Assembly (NCBI RefSeq): GCF_013155295.1
Contig: NZ_JABJXT010000007.1
Location: forward strand, 1 to 64,000
Origin: Pseudogemmobacter hezensis
Lineage (GTDB): Bacteria > Pseudomonadota > Alphaproteobacteria > Rhodobacterales > Rhodobacteraceae
Length of the DNA stretch: 64,000 bases
Direction of reading: 5' to 3'
In this document: positions 9,483 to 18,755 of the stretch, piece by piece
How positions within the stretch are numbered: position 1 is the stretch's first letter
Layout of the letters: every line of letters begins with the position of its first letter
The notes under the pieces: model-generated
The model's database searches: none
Told to the model about the DNA's origin: nothing
Seen by the model: the letters and a program-made list of their open reading frames with translations, nothing else
Program-made: the position numbers and the translations under genes

Positions 9483-12400
9483 TGCGCTATATCCCTCTGA
9501 TCCTTCCGGTCGCAGCCATTTCCGTGGTGCTGGCCGATCCTGTTCACGCGCAGGAAGATGACCGCAGCTGGCTGACCGCCATGCTTGAGGACAATCTTTC
9601 GGGCGCGGGCCGCAAAGTCACCATCACCGGCTTTGCCGGGGCGCTGTCGTCGCGGGCCACGATCCAGAAGCTGACCATCGCTGATGATGAGGGCGTCTGG
9701 CTGACCATCGACAACGCGGCCCTGGACTGGAGCAGGACCGCGCTTTTGTCCGGCCAGGTGATCGTCAATGAACTGACCGCCACCTCTATCGTGCTGGAGC
9801 GTGTCCCGGCCGGGGAACCCGCGCCGACCACGCCCGAGGCGGGCACGTTTGAATTTGCCCTGCCAGAGCTGCCGGTCTCGATTGATATCGGCAAGGTGCA
9901 GGCCGATCAGATCACCCTTGGCGAAAGCGTGCTGGGCCAGGCGCTGACCGGAACCCTTTCGGCAGAGCTGCATCTGGCGGGTGGCGCGGGCACGGCCCAG
10001 GTCAGCATCGAGCGCACGGATGACGGGCCTGAGGCAAAGCTGGCGCTTGATGGCAGCTATTCGAATGAGACAAAGCAGCTGCAGCTTGATCTGCAGGCGC
10101 AAGAGGGGGCGGGCGGGCTGGTGGCCTCGGCCCTTGATCTGCCGGGCAAGCCCGCTGCGGCGCTGACGCTGAAAGGCAGCGGCACATTTGATGATTTCGC
10201 CGCTGATTTCAGCCTGGAAAGTGATGGGGATCAAAGGCTTGCCGGGCCAATCACCGTTAAGACGGTTGAAGATGGCCGCAGCTTTGAGGCGCGGCTGAGC
10301 GGCAATCCGGCGCCCTTGTTCCTGCCCGAATATGCCGATTTCCTGGGCGATGCGCTGTCGCTGGATGTGGCGGGCACCAGCTATAGCAGCGGTGGCCTTG
10401 CGCTGGATGAGCTGTCGCTGAAAGCGCGTTCGCTGAACCTTGATGGCAAGCTGCGGCTGGCGGCTGGCGGCATGCCAGAGCTGATCAATGTCACCGGAAC
10501 CCTGCAAAGCCCCGATGGCAGCGCGGTGCTTTTGCCGATTTCCGGCCCCGTTGACACCCGCATCCAGAACGCGGCTTTCGGGCTGCAATTCGATGCGGCA
10601 CAGGGCTCGGCCTGGACGACGCAGCTTAGCATGACGGGGCTGGATCGGCCGGATCTGGCGCTGGCGCGGGCCGGGATGGTCGGCGGCGGCACGCTGGACA
10701 ATCAGGGCGGAAAGCCTGGCCTTGATGGCTCGCTGATCTTTGACGCCGAGGGGTTCGACCGCCTGGATCCGGGTCTGTTGGCGGCCATCGGGCCAAAGCT
10801 GGCGGGAACCACGAAATTTCACTGGCGGCAGGGCGACAATGGCTTCAGCCTGCCCCAAATCACCCTGAAAGGCCCCGATTACGGGCTTAGCGGCGCGGCC
10901 ACGATCAATGGCCTTGGCGATGCGCTTTCGACCGGGCTGGATGTGAAACTCAGCGCCCAGGATCTGGGGCGGTTCTCTGGTCTTGCCGGGCGGCCGCTGG
11001 CCGGGGTGGCCGAGGTCACGCTGCAGGGCACGGTGACGCCGCTGACCGGGGCCTTTGATCTGGCGCTGAATGTGGTGGGCGAGGGGCTGAAATCGGGGAT
11101 CGCCGAGGCGGATCGCCTGCTGGCGGGGCGCTCGGTGATTGAGGCCTCGGCGCTGCGCGACACCAGCGGCACCACCCTGCGCAGTTTCTCGGCGCGGGCG
11201 GCCTCGCTCAATGTTACCGGATCGGGCAAGCTGACCAGCCAGGGCGCTGATATTGCAGCCAATATCGTCTGGAAAAACCTGGCCGATATCGGTGCGAATT
11301 ACGGCGGCTCGCTGAACCTCAATGGCACCTTCAAAGGCGATGCCTCGACCGGGGTTGCGCAGGTTTCGGGCCAAAGCCAGGGGCTGCGCGTGGGCCAGGC
11401 CGAGGCGGATCGCCTGATCTCGGGGCGTTCGGATCTGGCGGCGACGGTGGCGCTGGTTGGCGGCACCCCGGTTCTGCGGGCGCTGAACCTGACCTCGCCC
11501 CATGTCACCGCTGAGGTGGCGGGCGAGGGCGACAATGGCGCGATGCGGGTCTCTGGCCGGCTCAGCGATCTTGGCCTGCTGGTCTCGGAATTCCCGGGGC
11601 CTGTCACGCTGTCAGGGCGGTTTACCCCGGTCGGCGGCGCCGATTTCGACACCGATTTGCAGGTGCGCGGCCCGGCGGGAATTGATGCGCGGGTCAGTGG
11701 CCGCATGGGCGTGGTGCCGGATCTGCAGATCCAGGGCAGCGGCGAGGCGGCGGTCGCCAATCCTTTCACCGACCCGATCACCGTGGGCGGGCGGCTGGGC
11801 TATGACATCCGCCTCTCTGGCGGCTGGACACCGCAAAATGCGGCGGGCCGGGTAACGCTTTCGGGCGGAGAGCTGGCGGTTCCGGCGCGGGGCATCTCGC
11901 TTGACCGGATCGCGGCGACGGCCGATCTGGCGGCAGGGCGGGCGCAGCTGGCGGTGACGGCGGATGCCTCGCGCGGCGGGCGGATCCGGGTCGATGGGCC
12001 GCTGGGGCTGGTCTCGCCCTTCGCTTCGGATCTGACGATCCGGGTCGATGGGGTGCGGCTGCGCGACGCCGAGCTTTATGACACCACCCTCAGTGCCGAT
12101 CTGGGGCTGAGCGGCCCGCTGCTGGGGGCCGCGCGTCTGGCCGGGCGCATCCAGATCGGCGAGACCGAGCTGCGGGTTCCGGCGACGGGCTTTGCCTCTT
12201 CGGCCGATCTCGAGCTGATCCGCCACGTCGGTGACGATGCCGCGGTGCGGGCAACGCGGGCCAGGGCGGGGATTGGTGCGGTGCCACCCGGAGGGCGCGA
12301 CCCTGCGGCCCAAAGCAGCCTGCCACCCTGGGCGCTGGATCTGCTGATCCAGGCCCCGAACCGGATCTTCGTGCGTGGTCGCGGCCTTGATGCCGAGCTG

Positions 12401-13021
12401 GGCGGCGAGCTGCGCGTCGGCGGCACGCTGAACAATATCGTGCCCTCGGGCGGGTTCGACCTGGTGCGCGGGCGGATCGATATTCTGGGCAAGCGCCTCG
12501 TGCTGGATCAGGCCTCGCTGACCATGGAAGGCAGCATGATCCCGAATGTGAATTTCTCGGCCAGCAATGTCTCGGATGAGGTGACCAGCACGGTGACCGT
12601 CTCTGGCCCCGCAAATGACCCTGAGGTGACCTTCTCCTCTGACCCCGAGAAGCCGCAGGAAGAGGTCTTGGCCTGGCTGTTGTTCGGGCGCGGGCTGGAT
12701 ACGATCTCGGCGTTCCAGGCGGCGCAGCTGGCCAATGCGGTGGCGACGCTGGCCGGACGCGGCGGCGAGGGAATCGTCAGCAAGCTGCGGCGTGGCTTTG
12801 GCTTTGACGATCTCGATGTCTCGACCTCGCCGGATGGCAATACCTCGGTCAGCGCGGGCAAATATATCTCTGAGAAAGTCTATACAGAGGTGGGCGTCGA
12901 TCAGTCAGGGAATACACGGGTCAACCTGAACCTGAACCTGCGCCCCGGTGTCACGGTCAAAGGCCGCGTTGACAGCGATGGCAGCAGCGGGATCGGCCTG
13001 TTCCTGGAGCGCGATTACTAA
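9482..13021 (+). CDS. tamB: Translocation/assembly module protein TamB (AsmA-like)
   Basis: An 1179-residue periplasm-spanning protein with an N-terminal signal-anchor (YIPLILPVAAISVVLADPV), a long repetitive beta-rich body typical of the AsmA/TamB group, and a C-terminal DUF490 domain with GGTLNNIVPSGGFDLVRGRI, EEVLAWLLFGRGLDTISAFQ and a final GLFLERDY. Members are thought to carry phospholipid between membranes and to aid barrel proteins via TamA. It overlaps the tamA stop by one base and is followed by a terminator. Confidence 0.93.
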   Translation: MRYIPLILPVAAISVVLADPVHAQEDDRSWLTAMLEDNLSGAGRKVTITGFAGALSSRATIQKLTIADDEGVWLTIDNAALDWSRTALLSGQVIVNELTATSIVLERVPAGEPAPTTPEAGTFEFALPELPVSIDIGKVQADQITLGESVLGQALTGTLSAELHLAGGAGTAQVSIERTDDGPEAKLALDGSYSNETKQLQLDLQAQEGAGGLVASALDLPGKPAAALTLKGSGTFDDFAADFSLESDGDQRLAGPITVKTVEDGRSFEARLSGNPAPLFLPEYADFLGDALSLDVAGTSYSSGGLALDELSLKARSLNLDGKLRLAAGGMPELINVTGTLQSPDGSAVLLPISGPVDTRIQNAAFGLQFDAAQGSAWTTQLSMTGLDRPDLALARAGMVGGGTLDNQGGKPGLDGSLIFDAEGFDRLDPGLLAAIGPKLAGTTKFHWRQGDNGFSLPQITLKGPDYGLSGAATINGLGDALSTGLDVKLSAQDLGRFSGLAGRPLAGVAEVTLQGTVTPLTGAFDLALNVVGEGLKSGIAEADRLLAGRSVIEASALRDTSGTTLRSFSARAASLNVTGSGKLTSQGADIAANIVWKNLADIGANYGGSLNLNGTFKGDASTGVAQVSGQSQGLRVGQAEADRLISGRSDLAATVALVGGTPVLRALNLTSPHVTAEVAGEGDNGAMRVSGRLSDLGLLVSEFPGPVTLSGRFTPVGGADFDTDLQVRGPAGIDARVSGRMGVVPDLQIQGSGEAAVANPFTDPITVGGRLGYDIRLSGGWTPQNAAGRVTLSGGELAVPARGISLDRIAATADLAAGRAQLAVTADASRGGRIRVDGPLGLVSPFASDLTIRVDGVRLRDAELYDTTLSADLGLSGPLLGAARLAGRIQIGETELRVPATGFASSADLELIRHVGDDAAVRATRARAGIGAVPPGGRDPAAQSSLPPWALDLLIQAPNRIFVRGRGLDAELGGELRVGGTLNNIVPSGGFDLVRGRIDILGKRLVLDQASLTMEGSMIPNVNFSASNVSDEVTSTVTVSGPANDPEVTFSSDPEKPQEEVLAWLLFGRGLDTISAFQAAQLANAVATLAGRGGEGIVSKLRRGFGFDDLDVSTSPDGNTSVSAGKYISEKVYTEVGVDQSGNTRVNLNLNLRPGVTVKGRVDSDGSSGIGLFLERDY

Positions 13022-13051
13022 GACGCTCTCTGGCATCATCGACAGGGCTGC

Positions 13052-13079
13052 AAAGCGGGCGTCTCGGCGCCCGCTTTTT
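13052..13079 (+). terminator. Terminator of the tamA-tamB operon
   Basis: The stem AAAGCGGGCG (13052-13061) pairs with CGCCCGCTTT (13068-13077) around a TCTCGG loop, and the T run continues to 13079. It starts 30 bases after the tamB stop. Confidence 0.9.
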
Positions 13080-13160
13080 GTTGCGGTGCGAGGGGGGCAG
13101 GCATGTGGCTGCGGGGGCCTGACGGGGCCGCTGCAGGGGGATATGCGCGGGGCAGCTGTG

Positions 13161-13190
13161 GCTGGCAGGGGGAATGCTGGCAGGGGGAAT
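13161..13190. repeat. Exact 15-bp tandem duplication
   Basis: GCTGGCAGGGGGAAT occurs twice head to tail (13161-13175, 13176-13190) in the gap between the tamB terminator and the next small gene. Confidence 0.9.
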
Positions 13191-13233
13191 GGTTGGGGCC
13201 CGTAGCGATGAAAAAGCGGCGGGCCGAAATAAG

Positions 13234-13265
13234 AAAGAGGCCAGCCACAGGGCTGACCTCTTTTT
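13234..13265. terminator. Bidirectional terminator-like hairpin
   Basis: Left arm 13234-13246 and right arm 13251-13263 pair over 13 positions with one mismatch (a G-U pair on the minus strand) around an ACAG loop. A T run follows on both strands. On the minus strand it lies about 30 bases after the stop of the small secreted protein. Confidence 0.8.
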
Positions 13266-13293
13266 GGTCTTTACGCGTAATGCGTAGCCTGGA

Positions 13294-13491
13294 TCAGCTG
13301 TCGCTGCCGCAAGCAACGGCGCAGAGAACTGCAGCGCCGATCAGAACCGGAACCAGAACACCACCGGTGCTCGAGGTACGCTCGGTGACAACAACCGGCT
13401 CGACTTCGTCAACGACGACAACCGGGCCACCAGCGAAAGCAGCCGAGCCCACGAGGGACAGAGCAACTGCAGCAGACATAACTTTTTTCAT
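13294..13491 (-). CDS. Small secreted or membrane protein, GGVLVP family (paralogue A)
   Basis: A 65-residue protein of unknown function. Residues 1-20 form a signal peptide (MKK, hydrophobic core, SAAFA before GG). A short acidic/valine-rich linker follows, then TSSTGGVLVPVLIGAAVLCAVAC, a hydrophobic segment long enough to span or insert in a membrane, and a short GSDS tail. It has its own GGAGG ribosome site and terminator, so it is probably a single-gene unit. It is clearly related to the 58-residue protein at 26460-26636 (same signal peptide end, same SS-GGVLVP block). No enzyme motif is visible. Confidence 0.75.
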   Translation of the reverse strand: MKKVMSAAVALSLVGSAAFAGGPVVVVDEVEPVVVTERTSSTGGVLVPVLIGAAVLCAVACGSDS

Positions 13492-13811
13492 AGGAAACCT
13501 CCAGAACGACTCCGACCTCTGGATAGCATCTTTGTGCGGCAGACAAAAGCAAAACTCGCGCTCCTGGCGGAAACTGTGGCTCTTGCGCACTATTTTGCCT
13601 TTGCAGGTGCAGAAAAATGCGGCATCAGCATTGCCGGACAGGGCCTGGCATGGGCTATTGTTTTGAAAATAATAAGGAAAAATCCATGCTGCGGCCTGCT
13701 GGGCCAGGGTGTTTCACCTGTGTCGGGCGGGCAACATCTGCGGTACTGGCAGCGAAATTCTAAGAATGCCTCGCTGCCAGTTGGAAAAGATCGGCGCTGA
13801 TCCGCCTGGGA
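13492..13811. other. Gene-free intergenic region
   Basis: A 320-base stretch of lower GC than its neighbours. An open frame on the plus strand (13534-13800) has no ribosome site, odd composition and no family resemblance, so I do not call it. The region must contain the promoter of the small secreted protein, but I see no clear -35/-10 pair. Confidence 0.6.
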
Positions 13812-14426
13812 TCAGTCGATTACCCGTTCAAATTCGATCTGACCGATGCCGGGGCTGACCCATTCGCGTGATTTGCGAATCTTGCCGCCTTCCAGCCAGT
13901 AATGATTGGTGATGCGCCCCTGGTCGCGCTGGCAGTTTTCACTGACTTTGCGGGTGCTATGGGCGTGGCTGTAGATGGTCACGACCTCATCGCCATCGAC
14001 CGAGACCGAGCAGCGGTAGTCGCGCCGTCCGGTCTGATCATCGGCATCCATGAAGAAGTAAGACCGCTGATAGCTGCCGCCCGAGGCGATCTGCCCCGCA
14101 CCCGGTGCCGCCGAGGACATCAGATCGGCGCCAAGGCCCCGCGTCTCGATCAGAACGCCATTGCGGAAGGAAAACAGCATCCCATCCGCCGAGAACCAGT
14201 TCACCACGTCACCACGGGTGTCGCGGATGGTCAGGAAGGTCTCGATCCCGCGTGAGGGCACCCGCAGCTTCATCACCGGCTGGCCGGATTTGGCGATATC
14301 GGCGCGGCTGACCGTGCCAATCGGGGCCAGTTCGCCGCCTGCTTTGGGGAAATAGGCCTCAAGCTTTGAACAGCCTGCGACGAGGGTCATCGCCGTCAGC
14401 GCGACGGTTGCAGTTTTCAGCGCCAT
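13812..14426 (-). CDS. yjbF: YjbF/GfcB-family lipoprotein, exopolysaccharide export
   Basis: A 204-residue outer-membrane or periplasmic lipoprotein. The signal peptide ends in LVAGC with the lipidated cysteine at residue 19. The body contains RGIETFLTIRDTRGDVVNWFSADGMLFSFRNGVLIETRGLGADLMS, the hallmark of the YjbF/GfcB group found in E. coli yjbEFGH and group 4 capsule loci. The start at 14426 is preferred over 14438 because a GGAG site lies seven bases upstream. It overlaps the end of yjbH by ten bases, so translation is probably coupled. Confidence 0.88.
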   Translation of the reverse strand: MALKTATVALTAMTLVAGCSKLEAYFPKAGGELAPIGTVSRADIAKSGQPVMKLRVPSRGIETFLTIRDTRGDVVNWFSADGMLFSFRNGVLIETRGLGADLMSSAAPGAGQIASGGSYQRSYFFMDADDQTGRRDYRCSVSVDGDEVVTIYSHAHSTRKVSENCQRDQGRITNHYWLEGGKIRKSREWVSPGIGQIEFERVID

Positions 14427-16576
14427 ACGCGGCTCCATTGGTCGTCGATCCGGTCACTGTGATAGTCGCGGATCGTGTCATAGAGACGGCCCTCGACGTC
14501 AACGCGGGCCCCGCCATCGCGTTGCAGCGGGCGGATGGTCTGGTTGATTTCCTGGCGGGTCGGGTTGCCGAGCATCCAGTTCATCGGCACGGTGATGCGC
14601 AGGCCCTTGTCAAAGCGCCCCTCGCCAACCTCTTCCGAGCTGGCATCCGTCAGCGTCGCAAAGGCACCCACTTTCCAGCCATTGGCAAACTCGCGGTCCA
14701 GCGTCAGCGTTGCGCCGACATCGCCCGCCAGATAGCGCCCGACATCGACCTGGCCCAGATAGCCATTGCCGAAATCGTAATAGGCCGAAAGATAGCCCGT
14801 GGTGATCGAATAGTCATATTGGTCAAAGCCGAACATGCCATCGGTGTCACGCTGCTTGGTGTAGTTCAGCTCTGCCCCGATCGCCAGCGCACTGTCGGCA
14901 GGCTTCCACAGCACCTCGCCCGAGACGCCTGCATGCATGCGCTCAAGATAGCCTGCGGTGACGCGGGTATAGACGTTCGCGGCCGGGTGGTTGTACCAGG
15001 CCAGCGTTGCCCGCTCGACCGCGAAGCTGGAATCTTCATTGTATTTGCGCGTGTCTGAACGGACATGGGCCAGCGTGCCGCCCTTGTCGATCAGCGTCGC
15101 ATCTTCCGAGTTTCCGGCCAGCTTCTGATAGACCGTGCCCGAAACCAGCCAGCCAGGGGCCACATCATAGCTGGCCTTGGCGCGGATCCCGATATCGCCC
15201 CGCGCCGGAGAGGTGACGCGGAAGCCCGGCAGCACGCTCCAGGTGAACTTCGGATAAAGCCCCTCATCGGCGCCATGGCCGCCCGGGATCATCGCGCCCG
15301 CATCAGAGATGGTCACCCGCTCGCGCAGGGTGGCGGCATTGTTCGGCGTATGCTCAAGCCGCTCCAGATCCGAGCGGCGGATGGTGACCTTAGACGCCCC
15401 GACACCGCGCACCACCGGCACGATCTCAAACGTTTCGACCGAGGCCGGCATCACAATCGACAGCGCCCGCGCGGTGCGGCCGATGGCCTGGGCGGGGGCG
15501 TCGATTTTCGAATTGCGGATGCGGATCTGCACGCGATCGGCGGTATAGGCGAAATCCTCGATCTGGATGCCGTCTTTTTCCAGATAGCGCGTCAGGTTCT
15601 TGCGAAGCAGCGCATTGGCATCGGCCTGGGCGACCCAGCCCTGATCCCAGGCATCGGGGTTCGACGCGCGCGAGGGGCGGGTGATCACCGGAACCGGGCC
15701 AGAGCCCAGCACGCCGATGGTGCCGGGGCGGTTTTTCGGGTCCATGATCAGATGGAAGGAAATGCCGACCTCTGAGCCATAAAGCGAATAGGCGCCCAGA
15801 CGCACATTCTCGCCCCAGGCATATTCGACGCCGAAGTTGACCGGGCTTTTGCGCTCAAACGTCTGGCGCTTGTCGGCCTCTTCCAGATAGGCGTCAGAGG
15901 AATATTCGGCCTTCAGCGTCCAGTTGTCATTCAGCTTGTATTCGATACCACCGAAGGCCGCAGCCGAGCCACGGAACCAGTTCTTCGCGTTCAGCTCACT
16001 GCCGAGGCCGTTGACATCCCAGGCCTCACGCTCGCCGCCAAAGGGGGAACCGAAAGAGCTGTAGCTGCCATAGCGGCCCCAGCCGATACCGGCGGTAACC
16101 TTGATACGGTCGTTGAAATTCTTGGTCGCCACCAGGTATTCGGCGGAATTATAGCCGGTTCCCAGGAAGTCCTGCAGGCCAAGCGCGATGGCGGGCATCC
16201 AGGTGCCCTCTTCCGCCAGGCGGAAACGCAGATCGAAGCTGCGGTCATTGTAGGAATCATACTGATAGCCGGGCAGGCCGGGAATCTGATTCCAGTCAGC
16301 CGTGTTCTGGATGCGGAAACTGCCCGCCATCCAGGGGGTGATCTGGAACGTCATCGTCGCACGCGAGATCGGCCCAAAGCGCGAGCCGGAAAAGTTGAAG
16401 GTGCCATCCGGCATCATCTCGCCCGAGGGCATGTCAATAAGACCAGGAACGCCGCTGAAACTCAGCGTCGTGTTCATCTCGGCCTTCGACTGCTGCGCCA
16501 GCGGAATGGACATCACCGATGCGCAGACGGTTGCCAGCAACATGCCCTGCAAGGGGCTACGTGTCTTACTCGCCAA
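14417..16576 (-). CDS. yjbH: YjbH-family outer-membrane exopolysaccharide protein
   Basis: A 719-residue secreted protein of the YjbH/GfcD family (DUF940), thought to form an outer-membrane barrel for polysaccharide export. The signal peptide is MLLATVCASVMSIPLAQQSKA, reached from a TTG start at 16576 that has an excellent GGAGGG site seven bases upstream; the nearest ATG, 16543, has no such site. The mature part begins NTTLSFSGVPGLIDMPSGEMMPDG, typical of the family, and the C-terminal half is rich in aromatic, alternating strands. It overlaps yjbF. The frame remains open far upstream but the composition there is not coding. Confidence 0.88.
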   Translation of the reverse strand: MASKTRSPLQGMLLATVCASVMSIPLAQQSKAEMNTTLSFSGVPGLIDMPSGEMMPDGTFNFSGSRFGPISRATMTFQITPWMAGSFRIQNTADWNQIPGLPGYQYDSYNDRSFDLRFRLAEEGTWMPAIALGLQDFLGTGYNSAEYLVATKNFNDRIKVTAGIGWGRYGSYSSFGSPFGGEREAWDVNGLGSELNAKNWFRGSAAAFGGIEYKLNDNWTLKAEYSSDAYLEEADKRQTFERKSPVNFGVEYAWGENVRLGAYSLYGSEVGISFHLIMDPKNRPGTIGVLGSGPVPVITRPSRASNPDAWDQGWVAQADANALLRKNLTRYLEKDGIQIEDFAYTADRVQIRIRNSKIDAPAQAIGRTARALSIVMPASVETFEIVPVVRGVGASKVTIRRSDLERLEHTPNNAATLRERVTISDAGAMIPGGHGADEGLYPKFTWSVLPGFRVTSPARGDIGIRAKASYDVAPGWLVSGTVYQKLAGNSEDATLIDKGGTLAHVRSDTRKYNEDSSFAVERATLAWYNHPAANVYTRVTAGYLERMHAGVSGEVLWKPADSALAIGAELNYTKQRDTDGMFGFDQYDYSITTGYLSAYYDFGNGYLGQVDVGRYLAGDVGATLTLDREFANGWKVGAFATLTDASSEEVGEGRFDKGLRITVPMNWMLGNPTRQEINQTIRPLQRDGGARVDVEGRLYDTIRDYHSDRIDDQWSRVWR

Positions 16577-16712
16577 ATCCGACCCTCCGTTCCCCTCATC
16601 TATGGGCAAGCGCGGCCGGAACAGCAAGTCCCGCTTTGCGCAAGAGCGATATCCTGGCGGGATTCGTTCGCGCTGTTGCGCAGTCGTAACTGCGGCAGCA
16701 GAGGGGGCGGGG

Positions 16713-18650
16713 CTATTGCGACGCCAGGGTAATTCTGGGCTCGGGCCGGGGGGCGCAATCGGGGGGGCTGCCATTCCCGCAGGCGGTGCGGATTGCCAGA
16801 TCACGCGCCGCTGCCGCATCGCCCGTTGCCGCGATCTGGCCCAGTTTTTGCAAAAGCTGCGGGATTTCCTGGCTTTGGGCATCTTCTTCGCTGGCCCGCA
16901 GGATGCGCGGATGCGGGGTGCGCAACAGCCCGTCGCCGATCAGCAGCTCTTCATGCAGCTTTTCGCCCGGGCGCAGGCCGATCACTTTGATTTCGATATC
17001 GCCCGCCGGGTTGTTCTCATCGCGCAGCGTATAGCCTGCCGCCTCGATCAGCTGCTCGGCCAGATCGCGGATGCGCACCGGCTTGCCCATATCCAGCACA
17101 AAGACATTGGCCTTTGCCAGGCTGGAATCATCCTGGAACGAGCCCGCCATCAGCACCAGCCGCGTCGCCTCTGAGATGGTCATGAAATAGCGCGTGACCT
17201 GTTCATGGGTCAGCGTCACCGGGCCGCCGCGGGCGATCTGCTCTTTGAAAAGCGGTATGACCGAGCCGGACGAGCCCAGCACATTGCCAAAGCGTACGAT
17301 GGAAAACTGCACACCGGGATGACGATGCGCCATATCCTGGATCACCAGCTCTGCCAGCCGCTTAGAGGCGCCCATCACATTGGTCGGGCGCACCGCCTTG
17401 TCGGTCGAGACCAGCAGGAAGCGTTTCACCCCCGCCGCGACGCAGACATCTGCCAGGGTCCGGGTGCCCAGAACATTGTTCACAAGACCCGCAATCGGGT
17501 TCGCCTCGACCAGCGGCACATGCTTGTAGGCGGCGGCATGAACGACCACCTCGACCGCATGATCCTGCACGGCCAGCCGCACCGCCCGCGCATCGGTGAC
17601 AGAGCCAAGCACCGGAACAATCGTGACATTTCGCCCCGCCGGGATCGCCAGCAGCTCGCGTTCGATTGCGTAAAGCGCGGGCTCTGACATCTCCAGCAGC
17701 ACAAGGCGGGTGGGGCCGCAGGCCAGCAACTGGCGGCACAGTTCCGAGCCGATAGAGCCCCCCGCGCCGCTGACCAGCACCGACCTGCCCGCATAGGTCT
17801 GCGAGCCGTCAGGCAGGCTGATATCCAGCCGGTCGCGGTTCAGAAACTGCCCGGCAGGGGCCGATTGCAGCTTGTCGATCAGGATTTCGGTGCCGACCAG
17901 CTGCTCGAACGAGGGCAGCGACTGCACCTCCAGCCCAAGCGCCTGCAGCTTGCGCGACAGCCGCATCTGGCGCGGCGCCGAGCTGGAGGGGATGGCCAGA
18001 ATCACCCGCGTTATTTCATGGTTGCGCACGATGTCGCGGATACGCTCGGGCGCGAAGATCCGCAGCCCGGCGACGCGCTGCCGGTGAAGGTTGGGGTCGT
18101 CATCCAGGAAGGCGACGACGCGGATCGTCTCATGCGCCTTCAGTGCTGAGGCCAGCCGCAGCCCGGTGGTGCCCGCGCCATAGATCAGCACCCGGACGGG
18201 TGCCAGATTGTAGCGCAGGGCCGCAAGATAAAGCTGCAGCAGCAGCATCCGCGCCCCGATCGCCGCCAGAAACAGGATCAGCGTAAAGGCCAGCGTGCCG
18301 ACCACCGGAAAATGCAGCCCCGGCAGCGTGGTGACAAAGAACACCCCGGCCGCAACCAGCGCGGCATAGGGGAATATACCTGTCGTGCCAAAGGTTTGAT
18401 AGCTTTTCAGTTTGATCCGCATCAGCCCGAAGGCGACCGAGGCAAAGCCGCCAAACAGCGCCGCCAGCGCGAATACCGGGCCAAGACGCGAAATCTCGGC
18501 GCCGGGCCAGGGCGAGCCATAGGTGAACATACAGGCCAGAAGAAAGCTCAGCGGCGCCAGGATGACGTCGAGGATCCAGATGGCCAGCTGCTTGTGCCGT
18601 CGGGTCAGAGATTGCGAGATCCTGAACAGCGTCTTGCGTGCGGAATTCAT
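16713..18650 (-). CDS. CapD/FlaA1-type membrane nucleotide-sugar 4,6-dehydratase
   Basis: A 645-residue protein with four N-terminal membrane helices (residues ~20-135), a first Rossmann domain with GAGTTG near residue 157, and a C-terminal SDR domain with SGAGGSIGSE near 293. The catalytic region reads STDKAVRPTNVMGASKR (~425), i.e. the Ser-Met-Lys form typical of UDP-GlcNAc 4,6-dehydratases such as WbpM/PglF rather than Ser-Tyr-Lys. It should make a 4-keto-6-deoxy UDP sugar, the precursor of bacillosamine- or QuiNAc-like sugars. It sits between polysaccharide export and glycosyl transferase genes, consistent with an exopolysaccharide first sugar. The exact product is inferred. Confidence 0.88.
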   Translation of the reverse strand: MNSARKTLFRISQSLTRRHKQLAIWILDVILAPLSFLLACMFTYGSPWPGAEISRLGPVFALAALFGGFASVAFGLMRIKLKSYQTFGTTGIFPYAALVAAGVFFVTTLPGLHFPVVGTLAFTLILFLAAIGARMLLLQLYLAALRYNLAPVRVLIYGAGTTGLRLASALKAHETIRVVAFLDDDPNLHRQRVAGLRIFAPERIRDIVRNHEITRVILAIPSSSAPRQMRLSRKLQALGLEVQSLPSFEQLVGTEILIDKLQSAPAGQFLNRDRLDISLPDGSQTYAGRSVLVSGAGGSIGSELCRQLLACGPTRLVLLEMSEPALYAIERELLAIPAGRNVTIVPVLGSVTDARAVRLAVQDHAVEVVVHAAAYKHVPLVEANPIAGLVNNVLGTRTLADVCVAAGVKRFLLVSTDKAVRPTNVMGASKRLAELVIQDMAHRHPGVQFSIVRFGNVLGSSGSVIPLFKEQIARGGPVTLTHEQVTRYFMTISEATRLVLMAGSFQDDSSLAKANVFVLDMGKPVRIRDLAEQLIEAAGYTLRDENNPAGDIEIKVIGLRPGEKLHEELLIGDGLLRTPHPRILRASEEDAQSQEIPQLLQKLGQIAATGDAAAARDLAIRTACGNGSPPDCAPRPEPRITLASQ

Positions 18651-18755
18651 ATGTATTGAGGGTGCCTGCGCTTAATTGTGTAATGAATGGTCCTATACGC
18701 CAGAACAGGCAAGAATTACTGAATACGGAAAATACGGACAGGCGGAATCAAGCTT

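Noticed and set aside
9455-11503. Minus-strand open frame of 682 codons opposite tamB
   Set aside because: Antisense shadow, rich in R, Q, A and G, with no recognisable domain.
13534-13800. 88-codon plus-strand open frame between the small secreted protein and yjbF
   Set aside because: No ribosome site, no hydrophobic or domain pattern, and composition unlike neighbours.
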